From assembly GCA_017311185.1 (NCBI GenBank), contig JAESUZ010000753.1:1240001-1304000 (forward strand): a DNA stretch of 64,000 bases. Reading direction: 5' to 3'. Shown in pieces: positions 48,611 to 59,534 of this stretch. Under the pieces are notes generated by a model. The model had not been told where the DNA came from, searched no databases, and saw nothing but the letters and a program-made list of their open reading frames with translations. A program made the translations under genes and the position numbers. This DNA is from Proteles cristata cristata (Eukaryota > Chordata > Mammalia > Carnivora > Hyaenidae). Each line of letters begins with the position of its first letter. Within the stretch, counting starts at the first letter, position 1.

Positions 48611-48962
48611 TTGCTGAGGGTTTGAGGAGTCACAGGAAGACATCACATCTTATTCAACACATTTCCCCATTTTCTGCTCTCCACACCCTCTCACTTTTCC
48701 TTCCTCCCTGGCCCCTCTCATGGAGTAACGGGAAAATCACCCCTGTGCTTCTCACCTAGAACAATCGTAACACCATATCCCATGAGGAGCTCACTGTTCT
48801 TCCAAAGAATTGCAATGCTCTTCAAAGGAATTCTAATGGAAACTGTTACTAACACTTTCCACGCCTGTTAGAATGAGAGCTGGGCTCTTCGAGCCTGACG
48901 CCTGAGGCACTTGGGAGGGATTGAAGTGTGTAGAGTGAATGGAGATCAAGATCTGCAAAAGC

Positions 48963-49405
48963 TATTGTGGAGAGTGCTGCTATGAACATTGGGGTACATG
49001 TGCACCTATGCATCAACATTTCTGTATCCCTTGGGTAAATTCCTAGCAGTGCTATTGCTGGGTCATAGGGGAGTTCTATTGCTAGTTTCCTGATATGGAT
49101 GGACCTTGAGGGTGTTATGCTGAGCGAAATAAGTCAGGCAGAGAAGGACAAATAACATATGTGTGCACGTATAGGAGGATTAGGAGGAACTTAACAGAGG
49201 ACCAAGGGGGAGAAGAAGGGCGGAAATGGTGGGGGAAAGGGAGAGAGGCAAACCATGAGAGACTCTTGAATGCTGACAAAAACTGAGGACTGATGGATGT
49301 GGGGGGGAGGAGGGATGGGTATGGAGGAGGACACTTGTGGGGATGAGCACTGGGTGTTATGTGGAAACTAATTTGACAATAAACTATTTGTAAAAAAAAA
49401 AAAAA
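48963..49405 (+). mobile_element. Very young L1, 5'-inverted (twin-primed), 0.44 kb
   Basis: Duplication agatctgcaaaagc at 48949-48962 and 49406-49419 is perfect. The left part (to 49091) is minus-strand L1, matching 31888-32016 nearly base for base. The right part (49092-49405) is plus-strand L1 3' end with a pure A15 tail. About 125 bp of L1 between the two pieces (31762-31887 in the other copy) was lost at the inversion. Confidence 0.95.
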
Positions 49406-49419
49406 AAGATCTGCAAAAG

Positions 49420-51385
49420 CAAAATGCAAATATCCTTTTACTCACTTTTAAATCATTCAGCATGCATGTATCAAATGCATAGGATTTCTAAATCCTGTTC
49501 TTAAAATGTAGAGGTGAAATACCTCCCCACCTAAAGCTGCTTACAGTTTTGCAGGAGAGACAGGACCAGGGAGATTCCTCAGAGGGGGCAGGTGATGTTA
49601 GAGCAGCTCCTTCTACAGATACCCTCACTGCCCCAGAAACACTGTCTTGCAGGAGCACCCCTTTATTTGGGATTCAGAGTGGGAGGGGAACCTTCCTAAA
49701 ACTTCAGATGGAAGATCCTCTAGGAGCAGAAAAGCCTGTAACATTGCCCCAGAAAGCAATGTGGTTAGCCTTTTGGTACATCTTCAGCCAATTTGTATCA
49801 TCTTCCCACTTAAATGTAGGGAGACAACCTGAAAATCATCTTTCTGAAGACCATTCTACATCTGAAACTGGTGACACTGAATGCTCTCTGTGGGATTCTC
49901 TTTCAGCTCTGTATCTATAGAAAGAATATTTTTAAATCTGAAAGAAATTGAGAAATTCAAACTAGGAGGGAATAAAAGTCATACTATCACTTTTTCAAAA
50001 TGCACTAATTTTGCTGTCCTTTTTGAGTAACAAGATCATTGCAGATATTTAATGTGTTACATTGTCCAATGAAAGAAGGCAAAAATGTGTAATATGTCTA
50101 TATTTACCTCCATCTTTTGTATGTCATACCTTAGACTATTATCAAAGGTCCCATTTTCAGCAAGCCAAGCAACCAATGCTTAAAAAAAGAGGAAAGAAAA
50201 GAAAAAGAAAAAGAAAAAGAAAGAAAGCTATTCAATCATTATCTGAGCTTATGACACCCATTGTCTATTGCTTCCTATGATCTATTAGTACTGTTGCCAA
50301 GAGCAACGTGTCAAGAAATTCCATCTCTTAATGTAGCAATAAAATTTCTGTTAAAAGCATTTTATTATGAAAGCCAAGCTTTTCTTCTTTGTAAGCGCAA
50401 GTTATTTTTTTAAAGAGATTTTTTTTTCCTCAAAGATCTCTTCATTCTACCACTGCCAATGATAGTTTTCTAATATCTTGTTCCAGTTTCAGATATTAAT
50501 GTGTAATATCTGTTAACCAGGTTGTTTAAGAGCCCTTCACTTTGTACTTTTTTAAAAACAACTGAAAGAAAGCTTCTAATTGAATAAAATAAGTAGGACA
50601 CAGGAACTAAAAGCGGCTATATGTTTAATAAGCCTTTGTGTTCAGATCACATTGCTCATTCCACATGAATCACTCCAAATACAGCTGAGATGAAGGTATC
50701 ATTTGAATCCAAGTACCTATCACCACTTCTCCACATTCGTGGTGGATATGAAAGCTAAATAAAGTTGGCATTACCTCTAATAATGCTGTCAATAGCAACC
50801 ACCCAGAAACAAGCATCGATCGTCACAGGCTAGAGTGACACTCCTTGATTCCACTTCTGGTTCTTCCGTTTCTGTAGCCACCTGGTGACACACCTCATCA
50901 ACAGCCATTCACTGTTCCTCATTTTCTCAGAATGTGGAAGAGGCAGCCAACGCCTCCACGTCCTGTCCTGTAGGGCACTGTAATGAACGATCATATTTGT
51001 AAAACCGTTTGGATTGTTCCTGCTTAGAATTTGGAGTCAGCAGGATGTATTGGGAGAAAAGGAAGCTACAACTTCTGCCTTTGATCTCACTCACTTTCTG
51101 TAGGACCTAGCTCAGGGACCTAGCCTTCTGCAACACTCACTGTCTTCTTTTCTAAAATGAGGGGCTGGTATTCTGTGAAATATGGGTTCTAAAACTTCCG
51201 TGATCCCATAATGGAAAAATATACATTTACTTCTGACATCTTGACTGCCCCACAAAACTGATCTCAAACTGGGCTTCAGAGCAGTCTGGTAATTTGGCCC
51301 TCAGATATATCAAATAGCATTTCTTATTTGAAAAATAGCAAAAGTACAAAGATAGAAAAATTACATATAATGCCACTACTTTTTA
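49420..51385. other. Unique intronic stretch
   Basis: Contains an A/G-rich (GAAAAA)n tract at 50184-50227. The 123-codon open frame at 49549-49920 (+) has no acceptor/donor pair and no domain, so it is not called. Confidence 0.45.
50184..50227 (+). repeat. (GAAAAA)n purine tract
   Basis: 'aaagaggaaagaaaagaaaa' then 'agaaaaagaaaaagaaagaa'; translates as a spurious Lys/Arg run. Confidence 0.9.
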
Positions 51386-51399
51386 AAATTATATATAGA

Positions 51400-51592
51400 G
51401 CACCTGGGGGGCTCAATTGGTTGAACAGCTGACTTAGACTCAGGTCATGATCTTACAGTTCGTGAGTTCAAGCTCTGCATTGGGCTCACTGATGTCAGAG
51501 CAGAGCCCACTTCAGATTCTCTGTTCTCTCTGTGCCCCTCCTCCACTTGCATGCTCTCTCTCTCGCTCAAAAATACACAGTAAAAATAAATA
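51400..51592 (+). mobile_element. Carnivore SINE
   Basis: Flanks aaattatatata (about 51386) and aaattatgtata (about 51593). The middle is shortened ('ttgggctcactgatgtcaga'). Confidence 0.87.
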
Positions 51593-52519
51593 AAATTATG
51601 TATAAAATTTAAATTTCATATGACACTCCCCCCCCCGCCCAGTCTCACTTTGTTAATAGCATTAATAGTGGCATGTAGTCTTCCCAAGTCCTTTCTGGCA
51701 ACTACCTTATTAACAATGGACTTGGCAAGGGCTGCTCTCTTGATGTGATGGCATCACCCAGAATTGTGCCCTACACACCTATGCAACCATATATGAAAAC
51801 TCCACAGTTACCTTTCTAAAATTCTTTGATGGGTCAAAAATCTCCATTCTGAAAAATTTTGTTCATCTTTTAAAAAAATTGTAAAGATACAAACACAATA
51901 AACAAGGGTTATTTACTTTAGTACTTAGATAATAGGATAATGGGTCAGTCCTTAGTCCGTCTGATAAACAGCAGGGGTAATGATGAGAAGGAAATGGAAG
52001 AGAAGAGATGAGAAAAGACTGTGTGAGGACATGCCTTGAATCACTCTTTGGTAAAAAGTATGAAACCAGCATCTCTTGGATTGTCCATATCTGAGAAGGT
52101 CCGTATCTGAGAAACATATGAGATGCTTGATGTGTGTATAAAATTCTGTCTTGATTAAACATTACTCATCGTGTCTTCTGACCAAGAATTATTTGGCAAG
52201 GACAAATTTATGAGGATATACAGAGTGGTTTACTTCTTTATAGGGATGCATAGCATTTTATGGACAGCCTGAATTCTGTCTTTCTGGCTAGTTAGGTGAT
52301 ACCTATTTTCCTATCAGAAAATAGTCATTAAACAAGGATGGTAAATGAGTTTTGCTTCAAGAGTCTCATTATGAAAATTACCAGTTTAAGTTTGAGCCTT
52401 GAGGATTAATGGGTAAGCAAATTAATGTAACCTGTGGTACCTGGGTTGGGGTGCGGCAGGGCGTGCAGGGGAGAAGCTCTCTGTTAACACATTACGTTAA
52501 CAAAATTTTTTTCATCAAG

Positions 52520-52935
52520 GACTCAAGTGACCCAAAGGCTGGAGGAAAAACTTGTCAGGCTTTCATGGAGTGAACAAACTCAGCCCCATTTATTTCTGGA
52601 ACTCCCTTGCTATACCCACTTATACTTTGCTCATCATTCTTTCTATCTCATTGACTATGACACATTCCTAAACCACTTCTCCTCCTGGACCATCTTTACT
52701 CACCTTCAAAGTTCAGGCTTATAGATTAATTCCTTATGATTAGTTCTTACCTCCATCTTCACCTCCACTACTAGTCAGAATTAGCTCTTTATTTTGGTTT
52801 CTGAACCTTGCTGTTTACAAATAAGTCTTCTCCACAAGACTGTCTTCTTCTTAAGGGTGGAAACAGTGTCTAGAGGATCTACATTTTTTATCTGGAGCCT
52901 GAACATGGTGCCCAGCAGAGGGGAAGAATCTAAAA
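52520..52935 (+). repeat. Probable L2 fragment
   Basis: L2-like stretches 'ctcaccttcaaagttcaggc', 'ctcttaagggtggaaacagt'-like and 'ggtgcccagcagagg'. It ends about 110 bp before the second exon. Diverged, hence tentative. Confidence 0.4.
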
Positions 52936-53046
52936 CAGTTTGCGAATTTAATGGAATCATAAGACAGAAACTTAGTGGGAGATAGTTTGCTTTAGAAGCA
53001 TACACAGACAGCCTTCATCAGGCAATCTTCTCTTTTCAAATCTTAG

Positions 53047-53123
53047 GTTCGAGTGACCTTGATTCTTCAATGATGTTGGACACAGGAGAGACCATTGATA
53101 CAGGTTCTGATTATGAAGATCAG
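53047..53123 (+). CDS. Next internal coding exon (77 bp) of the same gene
   Basis: The acceptor is ttctcttttcaaatcttag and the donor is CAG|gtaatt, weaker than the donor of the preceding exon. The exon enters in phase 1 (two bases complete the Gly codon begun at 44069) and leaves in phase 0 after 25 full codons. The peptide reads SSDLDSSMMLDTGETIDTG and ends SDYEDQ; it is rich in Ser, Thr, Asp and Glu, with several acidic contexts suiting casein-kinase-2-type phosphorylation (inference). No domain is visible. The two exons total 168 bp, exactly 56 codons, between phase-0 boundaries. An alternative reading frame meets TGA inside this exon. The composition resembles the 43979 exon, so the two probably encode one contiguous acidic disordered segment. 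Confidence 0.82.
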
Positions 53124-53984
53124 GTAATTAAAATCTAAAAATATATCTCTATTTAAATGTTTTTCATTTTAGCTTTTGTATGTGTTTTATGAAAATTAGA
53201 ATTATAAATCATTTTTTGAAATGTTTACAGAAAATACCCTATTTCATGATAAATCATACTAGCCGACAGCTTTTGTTCACTAACTTTGGCCCTTCAGTCT
53301 TACCCTCCCCACAGTTCCAAAACAGCAATTAATTAAGGAAAGATTTGTGGTTAAAGTGACGTGAGATAGAAATGAGGTTACATGAGGTGCTCTTGTCCAA
53401 GAATTTGCCTGTGTCTCTATTCCTTTCCAATAATGAACTAACAATATTTATTGAGTACTGGCTTCAGGTTCAGGGTTCTGCTTTTCTATTTCTAACCTTT
53501 GAAAAGGACTAATGACCCAGGACAACGCAGCCAAGAAGTCAGTTGTATTTTCTATTTTAACAAAACTAGAGAAATTTATCTGGGTCATTTTCCTCTCGGC
53601 AGAAGAACTCTTCCCACTGCTATATTTTAATAATCCCAAATAGTTGGCAAATGCTCCAACTCTCTAATTAGGCTTTTTGTTTAAAAAAAGGAGAATGTCT
53701 GAAAATTCCTTCTACCACTCATCAGTATTGCTTTGTGATGGCTGAAAGCCAAGCTGAATGTGTTCCTGAGGGTTTTTCCCTCCATCTTTAAGTAATATAT
53801 GTCACAGATAAAACAGATCTAACCAGGGTCCAAATGTAATGACTGGCTATACATTTCATATTCATATTCAGAAGCTATTTTCATGAGCATTGGGTTTCTT
53901 CTTTTATATCACAAAGCAAGAAGAAAATACTGACAAGTGATATAATAGGTACCATGTATTTATAATATTTTTTAACATTTATTA

Positions 53985-54165
53985 ACACTTAATACAGATT
54001 AAACATTGTGCTAAATTCTTTAGTTTTATTATTTTACTAATTCCTTACAACATCTCTAGGACATAGAGATTATTATCTTCATTTTATAAAGAAAATTAAG
54101 ACTCAAAGAGCAAGATGCCCACAGTTACAAAAATAGTTTCACAGTGGGGAAGTGAACTTCGGGCA
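53985..54165 (-). repeat. MIR relic
   Basis: 'ttaaacattgtgctaaattc', 'attattatcttcattttata' and 'gatgcccacagttacaaaaa'. Confidence 0.68.
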
Positions 54166-54279
54166 CATTTCCTCACATCTGTACCAGACTGCCTCCTCAC
54201 TCAGCCTCCAAATACAGACCCTTCACTGATACATTTTAGGAGCCTTTTCAGTTGCTAGCCCCTAAGACTGTATCAGAGG

Positions 54280-54915
54280 CAAATTCTAAACACCACTATT
54301 GAAGATGATCTCATGATCCAAAATTACACGCTGGATGAAGAAATGAACCATTACAAGATATCCAGCTGACTTAAAAATGGAAGGTTTCACACCCCCCAAG
54401 AACTAGAGAGAACAGGAAAATCTGAAAAAAAATATAATATAGGAATACTTAAAATATTCAAGAATATAAAAGGAAGAAACCATGAAACGAGCATAGGAAA
54501 GACTGGGAAGGAAGAGGCAGGAAAGAAAAGGAAAGAAATAGAAATCCTAGATACAAAAAATATTGTCATTGAAATAAAAACCTAGTTAACAGGTTCAATA
54601 GCAGACAAAACACAGCTGAAAAGAGACTTAGGGACAGAGCTAAGGAAATTGCCCTAGAAAAAAAAAAGCTAAATAGTTGTCAAATGTAAGAAAGAACTTA
54701 GGAGACACTGGGGATAGATTGATAGGGCCATTATATTCAAAAAAGAGTTCCAGGAAAAAATGGGAGTGGATGGAGCAAGGACTCCCTTTTAGTTACTATT
54801 TTATTTTATTATTTTAACAGATAATAGTTGAGAATTTTAGAGATGAGAAATGACACAAATCCCAAGACTGAAGGAACAAGTTCTGAGGAAGATAAACAAA
54901 ACAAAACAAAACAAT
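54280..54915 (+). mobile_element. L1M 5' region fragment
   Basis: Purine-rich, with 'ataatagttgagaattttag' and 'gaggaagataaacaaaacaa', as in L1M/HAL1 5' blocks. Diverged. Confidence 0.5.
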
Positions 54916-54944
54916 CCAAAATAACACCTCTTCACCTCATCATT

Positions 54945-55245
54945 TACTCATTCAGCAAATACTAATGAGCACCTAATATATGCCAGGTACTCTTTAGATA
55001 CCTGAAAGATGTAATTGTATAAAATAGGCAAAAAGCCTATATTCTAGTAGAGAAGATGGATACTAAACGATCAACATGATGAATTAGTAAATTCTCTAGA
55101 TGTCATAAGTGGTAAGTTCTATGAGAAAAGGAGAGGTAGAACAAGGTGAGAAGGTCAGGAATGCTGGGGTTGGGAACAGATTATAGTATTAAATAGGATG
55201 GCCTCATTAAAGAGGTGTGATCTGACAGAGACTTGGCTTATAATG
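54945..55245 (+). repeat. L2 fragment
   Basis: 'gagcacctaatatatgccag', 'tattctagtagagaagatgg', 'ggcctcattaaagaggtgtg' and 'atctgacagagacttgg'. Confidence 0.65.
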
Positions 55246-55349
55246 TAAAACGTCAGAACACAGACAACAAAAAATAGAATATTAAAAGCAAAAAGGCCTT
55301 ACCTATCAAGGAACAGAAATTTTGGTGCTAGCAGATGAAATAAAGCAAG

Positions 55350-55572
55350 AGCTTACATTTTTTGAGCATCTGTTATCAGCCAGACACTGTGTTTTATGGT
55401 TTACATGCATTATGGTCAATCCTTAAATAACTCAAGAAGGTAGTTCCATTTATCCCCAATGTACAACAGAGGACGTTGGAGCTCGTAGAAGTTAAGACAT
55501 TTCCGAAGATCGCACAGTTAGCAAACCGCGGAGTTCAGAAACAAACTTTGATTACCCTGGCACCAAAATCTA
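55350..55572 (-). repeat. MIR relic
   Basis: 'gagcatctgttatcagccag', 'gaagttaagacatttccgaa' and 'gatcgcacagttagcaaacc'. Confidence 0.75.
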
Positions 55573-55694
55573 GTTTTTATTTTTACCATTCCAAATACAG
55601 CCATGGTCAAGGTCACTGGTGATCTCTTGTCAATTCCAGTTAGCGCTTTTTAGTTATCGTTCTTGACCTTTGCTGTGTGTTATTCACCCAATGT

Positions 55695-55982
55695 TTACTA
55701 TAAAGGGTCGTGTAGTAAATACTTCAGGCTTTGTGACCAAATGGTTTCTGTTGCAATTACTCAAAGCCCGCATTGTTGTGCAAAAGCGGTTATAACAACA
55801 CAGTAAACAAATGCACCCGACTGTGTTCTAGTAAAGCTTTGAATTTTGAATTCCATATACTTCTACTGTGATTTATTTCAACCATTTAAAAATGTAAAAC
55901 CCATTATTAACTGAGAGCCTGTACACAAACAAGCAGCACAATGGATTTGACCTGAAGGCTGTAGTTTGCTGACCCCAGGGGT
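55695..55982 (+). mobile_element. hAT-Charlie non-autonomous transposon relic
   Basis: 'tagtaaatacttcaggcttt', 'cagtaaacaaatgcacccga' and the end 'ctgtagtttgctgaccccag' belong to the family with 'caggggtcagcaaact' termini. The left terminus is decayed. Family name uncertain. Confidence 0.7.
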
Positions 55983-56019
55983 AAATCATCCTCACATTCT
56001 TGACATTCCCCTTCTCCCT

Positions 56020-56528
56020 TAGATTCTAACACTTCTCAATTATTTACACTGTTCTTTTTTTTTTTTTTTTTTATATTTTTTATTTATTTCTAGGAGAGAG
56101 AGACAGCGTGAGCAGGGGAGGTCAGAGAGAGAGGGAGTGACAGACTCTGAAACAGGCTCCAGGCTCTGAGCTGGCAGTCAGCACAGAGCCCGACGCGGGG
56201 CTCGAACCCACAAACTGCGAGATCATGACCTAAGTGAAAGTCAGATGCTTAACCGACTAAGCCACCCAGGTGCCCCTATTTACACTGTTCTAAGTGCTTC
56301 ACATTTATTCCCTCATTTTATCCTCAGACAATGACAAGTTCGATATTACTGTTATATTTTATATAAATATATTTTATTTAAAACATATTTTATTGTAATT
56401 TATTATTATTATAGTGTTATTCCAATAAGGGAACTGAGGCACAGAGAAATTAAGCAATTTATTCAACATCACACAGCTGGCAAAAGGTAAAGACAGAATT
56501 CAAACAGAGCCATCTGCCTCCAGAGCCA
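56020..56528 (-). repeat. MIR relic split by a SINE
   Basis: Starts 'ttctcaattatttacactgt', resumes after the SINE with 'ttctaagtgcttcacattta' and ends 'gggaactgaggcacagagaa', 'catcacacagctggcaaaag', 'ctgcctccagagcc'. An AT-rich insertion lies at 56350-56415. Confidence 0.78.
56056..56276 (-). mobile_element. Young-subfamily feliform SINE inside MIR
   Basis: T17-rich tail. Perfect 15-bp duplication tatttacactgttct (56041-56055 and 56277-56291). Confidence 0.96.
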
Positions 56529-57009
56529 GGATCAGGAAAAATAGGCTGAGCTTTGCTATGGTAACAAATAAAACTCAAAATCTGAGTATTTTCCAGGGGT
56601 TCATGTACATGCCACCTCCAAAGGGATCATGGATGGGAAGGCAAAGAGCCTGAGGAAGATGGAACTGCTCTTAAGTGCACATTACCTTCTCCCACATTCT
56701 TTTAGCATTCCCCAGTCACTGGTCCTCCCTACATGCAGGGAGGCTGGGAAATGGAGCTTTCTTGAGCCTCTAGGAAAGGAGGGATGAGTTTGGTGGAAAC
56801 GTAGTCAGCCTTGGCTACAGATCTCTTGCCCTATTCTATGTTCACTCTCTCGGTGCTCCTCCTTATTGGCCCACTTGTTCTTGGTGTTCTTGCTGAGCCT
56901 CTCTCTGTTGGCCCCTTATTATGTGGGTGTTCCCTAGCATCCGTGGCCCCTTGCATCTTCACTGCATATGTTCTCCTTTAAAAATCTCAACCACAGCCAT
57001 GATTTGCAC
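56529..57009. other. Unique stretch
   Basis: No recognised repeat or exon. Confidence 0.4.
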
Positions 57010-57905
57010 TTGACCCAGAGTTCCCAGGTAAGCTCCTGTTGCATATGTCTGCCTGCCAAACGGTGCTGGTTGGATCTCCCGTGTGCATCTCCAACTCAAC
57101 ACGTCCAAAACCAAAGTCACCATCTTCCCCCACAAAATCTGCTCGTCCTTCTGTTTTCCCTATTTCTGTTAATAATACCTCCATCCTGCCAGCTGCCCAA
57201 GCCAGAAACAGGATGTCTTCCTAGCCTCCTTCCTTTTTCTCCCCCTCTACATCAGTTTGTTCAAGAAGCTAGTTAGTTCTCCTGTGCAGAAATCGCTCCT
57301 TCCGTCTCCGGTTCCACTGCCACTGCCCGGGTTTGCACCTGTGGCATTCCTCCCTGGGGTCACAGAGATAGTCTCCCAGCCAGTGTCCCTGCCCCAGCCT
57401 CCTGGGACACTCATCATAATCATCTTGCTGAAAAGCAACGCCCGTCGTGGCATTCTGCTTCTTACAAACCTTTTTGGCTCCTCATAGATGTCAGAATAAA
57501 ATTGGAACCTCTTATCATAATACATGGGAATTTTCCAATCAAAATCTGACCCCCTACATCCCTCCCAAATTCATCCCTTGCCAATCACCAAAATACAATG
57601 AATCCTCCAGCTACACCAAGCCATTTCCATTCTCCCAAGTGGCTTATCATTTGCACAGTCTTTTTCCTCTGTATAGAAGCTCCTACCGCCCCATCATGCC
57701 TATTCCAGATAACCCCCTCATGCACCATCAGGACCAAGCTTCTTCTCAAAGAAGCCCTTATCTCATTGCATGTTTAGCTCACCTTCTTGGGGAGCCCATG
57801 AGACCCTGTGTTGTCATATTCTGTGGCATGGAAGGGATTGCATTCTGCTCCAGGTTTCCTTAATGCCTGCCACACAGCCTGGCATGCAGCAAGTGCCCAA
57901 TAAAA
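57010..57905 (+). repeat. L2 3' region, about 0.9 kb, well preserved
   Basis: Follows L2 order throughout: 'tctccaactcaacacgtcca', 'caagccagaaacaggatgtc', 'cttacaaacctttttggctc', 'gtcagaataaaattggaacc', 'gaccaagcttcttctcaaag' and the end 'gcagcaagtgcccaataaaa'. Frames such as 57447-57863 are chance. Confidence 0.85.
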
Positions 57906-57908
57906 GTC

Positions 57909-58122
57909 GGGTTTTTTTTAATGTTTTTTGTTTATTTCTGAGAGAGAGAGCAAGCGAGCAGGGGAGGGTCAGAGAGAGAGGGAGACACAGAATCTGAAGC
58001 AGACTCCAGGCTCTGAGCTAGCTGTCTGCACAGAGCCCGATGAGGAGATCAGACCCACAAACCATGAGCTCATGGCCCGAGCCGAAGTCGGACGCTTAAC
58101 CAACTGAGCCACCCAGGCACAC
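57909..58122 (-). mobile_element. Feliform SINE at the L2 3' end
   Basis: Short flanking aaaagtc (57902 and about 58125). The middle reads 'gagctagctgtctgcacaga'. Confidence 0.9.
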
Positions 58123-59106
58123 CAAAAGTCCATTTTTTAAAGCCCATAAAATGACTTCTAGTTCTTCTTAATATGTGATTTTTGATAACTTCTTAACTCT
58201 TGCTCTTTTTTGGTATTAATTTTTAATTTACATTCTAGTTAGTTAACATATAGTTAACTATTACTATTAATTTCAGACATAGAATTTAGTGATTCATTAT
58301 TTACATATAACACCCAGTGCTCAACACAAGTTCCTTACTAGTGTCCATCATCCATTTAGCCCCTTCCCCATCCACCTCCCCTCCATCAACCCTTGGTTTG
58401 TTATCTATAGTGAAAAGTCTCTTATGGTTTGTTTCCCTTTCTTTCCTCCCACCCCCCATCCCCTATGTTCATCTCTTTTGTTTCTTGGATTCCACATATG
58501 AGTGAAATTATATGGTATTTGCCTTTCTCTAACTGATTTACTTCACTTAGCATAATGTACTCTAGCTCCATCCACGTTGTTGCAAATGGCAAGATTCCAT
58601 TCTTTTTTGTGGCTGAGTAATATTTCAGTGTGTGTGTGTGTGTGTGTGTGTAACACCTTGTTTATCCATTCATCAGTCGGTGAACATTTCAGCTCTTTCC
58701 GTAATTTGGCTATTGTTGATAGCGCTGCTATAAACACTGGGGTGCATGTACCCCTTCGAATCAATATGTGTGTATCCTTTGGGTAAATACCTAGTAGTGC
58801 AACTGCTGGGTCACAGGGTAGTTCTATTTTTAACTTTTAGAGGAACTATTATACTGTTTTTCAGAGTAGCGGCACCAGTTTGCATTTCCATAAGCAGTGA
58901 AAGAGGGTTCCCATTTCCCCACATCTTTGCCAACACTTGTTTCCTGTGTTGTTAATTTTAGCCATTCTGATAGGTGTGAGGTGGTATCCCATGGTTTTGA
59001 TTTGTATTTCCCTGATGATGAATGATATTGAGCATCTTTTCATGTGTCTATTAGCCATCTGTATGCCTTCTTTGGAAAAATGTCTACTCATGTCTTCTGC
59101 CCATTT

Positions 59107-59534
59107 TCTTTTTTTTTCTAAAGTTTATTTATTTATTTTGAGCCTGGGTGGCTTAGTCGGTTGGGTGTCTGACTTTGGCTCAAGTCATGATCTTGTAGTT
59201 CCTGGGTTCAAACCCTACATCAGGCTCTGTGCTGACAGTTGGGAGTCTGGAGCCTGCTTCAGATTCTGTCTCCCTCTGTCTCCGCCCCTCCCCCACTCAC
59301 ACCCTATCTCTCTGTCCCTCTCTCAAAAATAAATACACATTAAAAATTTTTTATTTTTTTTGAGACGGAGAGAGAATGGAAGTGTGGGAGGGGCAGAAAG
59401 AGAGAGAGAGAGAGAGAGAGAGAACCCCAGGCAGGTTCCACATGGTCAGTGTAGCGCCCCTTGCTGGTCTCTCTTGGTTCATGAGATCATGAACCAAAGT
59501 TAGGCATTTAACTGATCGAGTCACCCAGACACCC
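59107..59534 (-). mobile_element. Feliform SINE in L1, itself split by another SINE
   Basis: The outer SINE is 59107-59140 plus 59346-59534. The L1 target sequence 'cttctgcccatttt' (59094) and 'cttctgcccatttc' (59535) flanks it as its duplication. A (GA)n block at 59399-59422 is expanded. Confidence 0.85.
59141..59345 (+). mobile_element. Feliform SINE nested inside the previous SINE
   Basis: Starts gcctgggtggcttagtcggt (about six bases of the 5' end missing) and ends at 'aaaaataaatacacattaaa'. The short flank 'ttattttgag' before it recurs as 'ttattttttttgag' after it. Confidence 0.85.

Larger units (their letters stand above)
44070..53046 (+). other. Intron between the two coding exons (phase 1)
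   Basis: The 8,977-bp intron has GT and AG ends. It holds an L1 3' fragment, SINEs, an L1MB-type end, L2 copies and a very young twin-primed L1. Unique stretches 44070-45150, 45801-46500 and 49420-51380 show no further exon with a convincing acceptor, open frame and donor. A short L2-like piece may lie around 44590-44740. Confidence 0.75.

Noticed and set aside
49549..49920. 123-codon open frame in the intron between the two exons
   Set aside because: No acceptor/donor pair, no recognised domain, and its inclusion would need an extra exon with no support.
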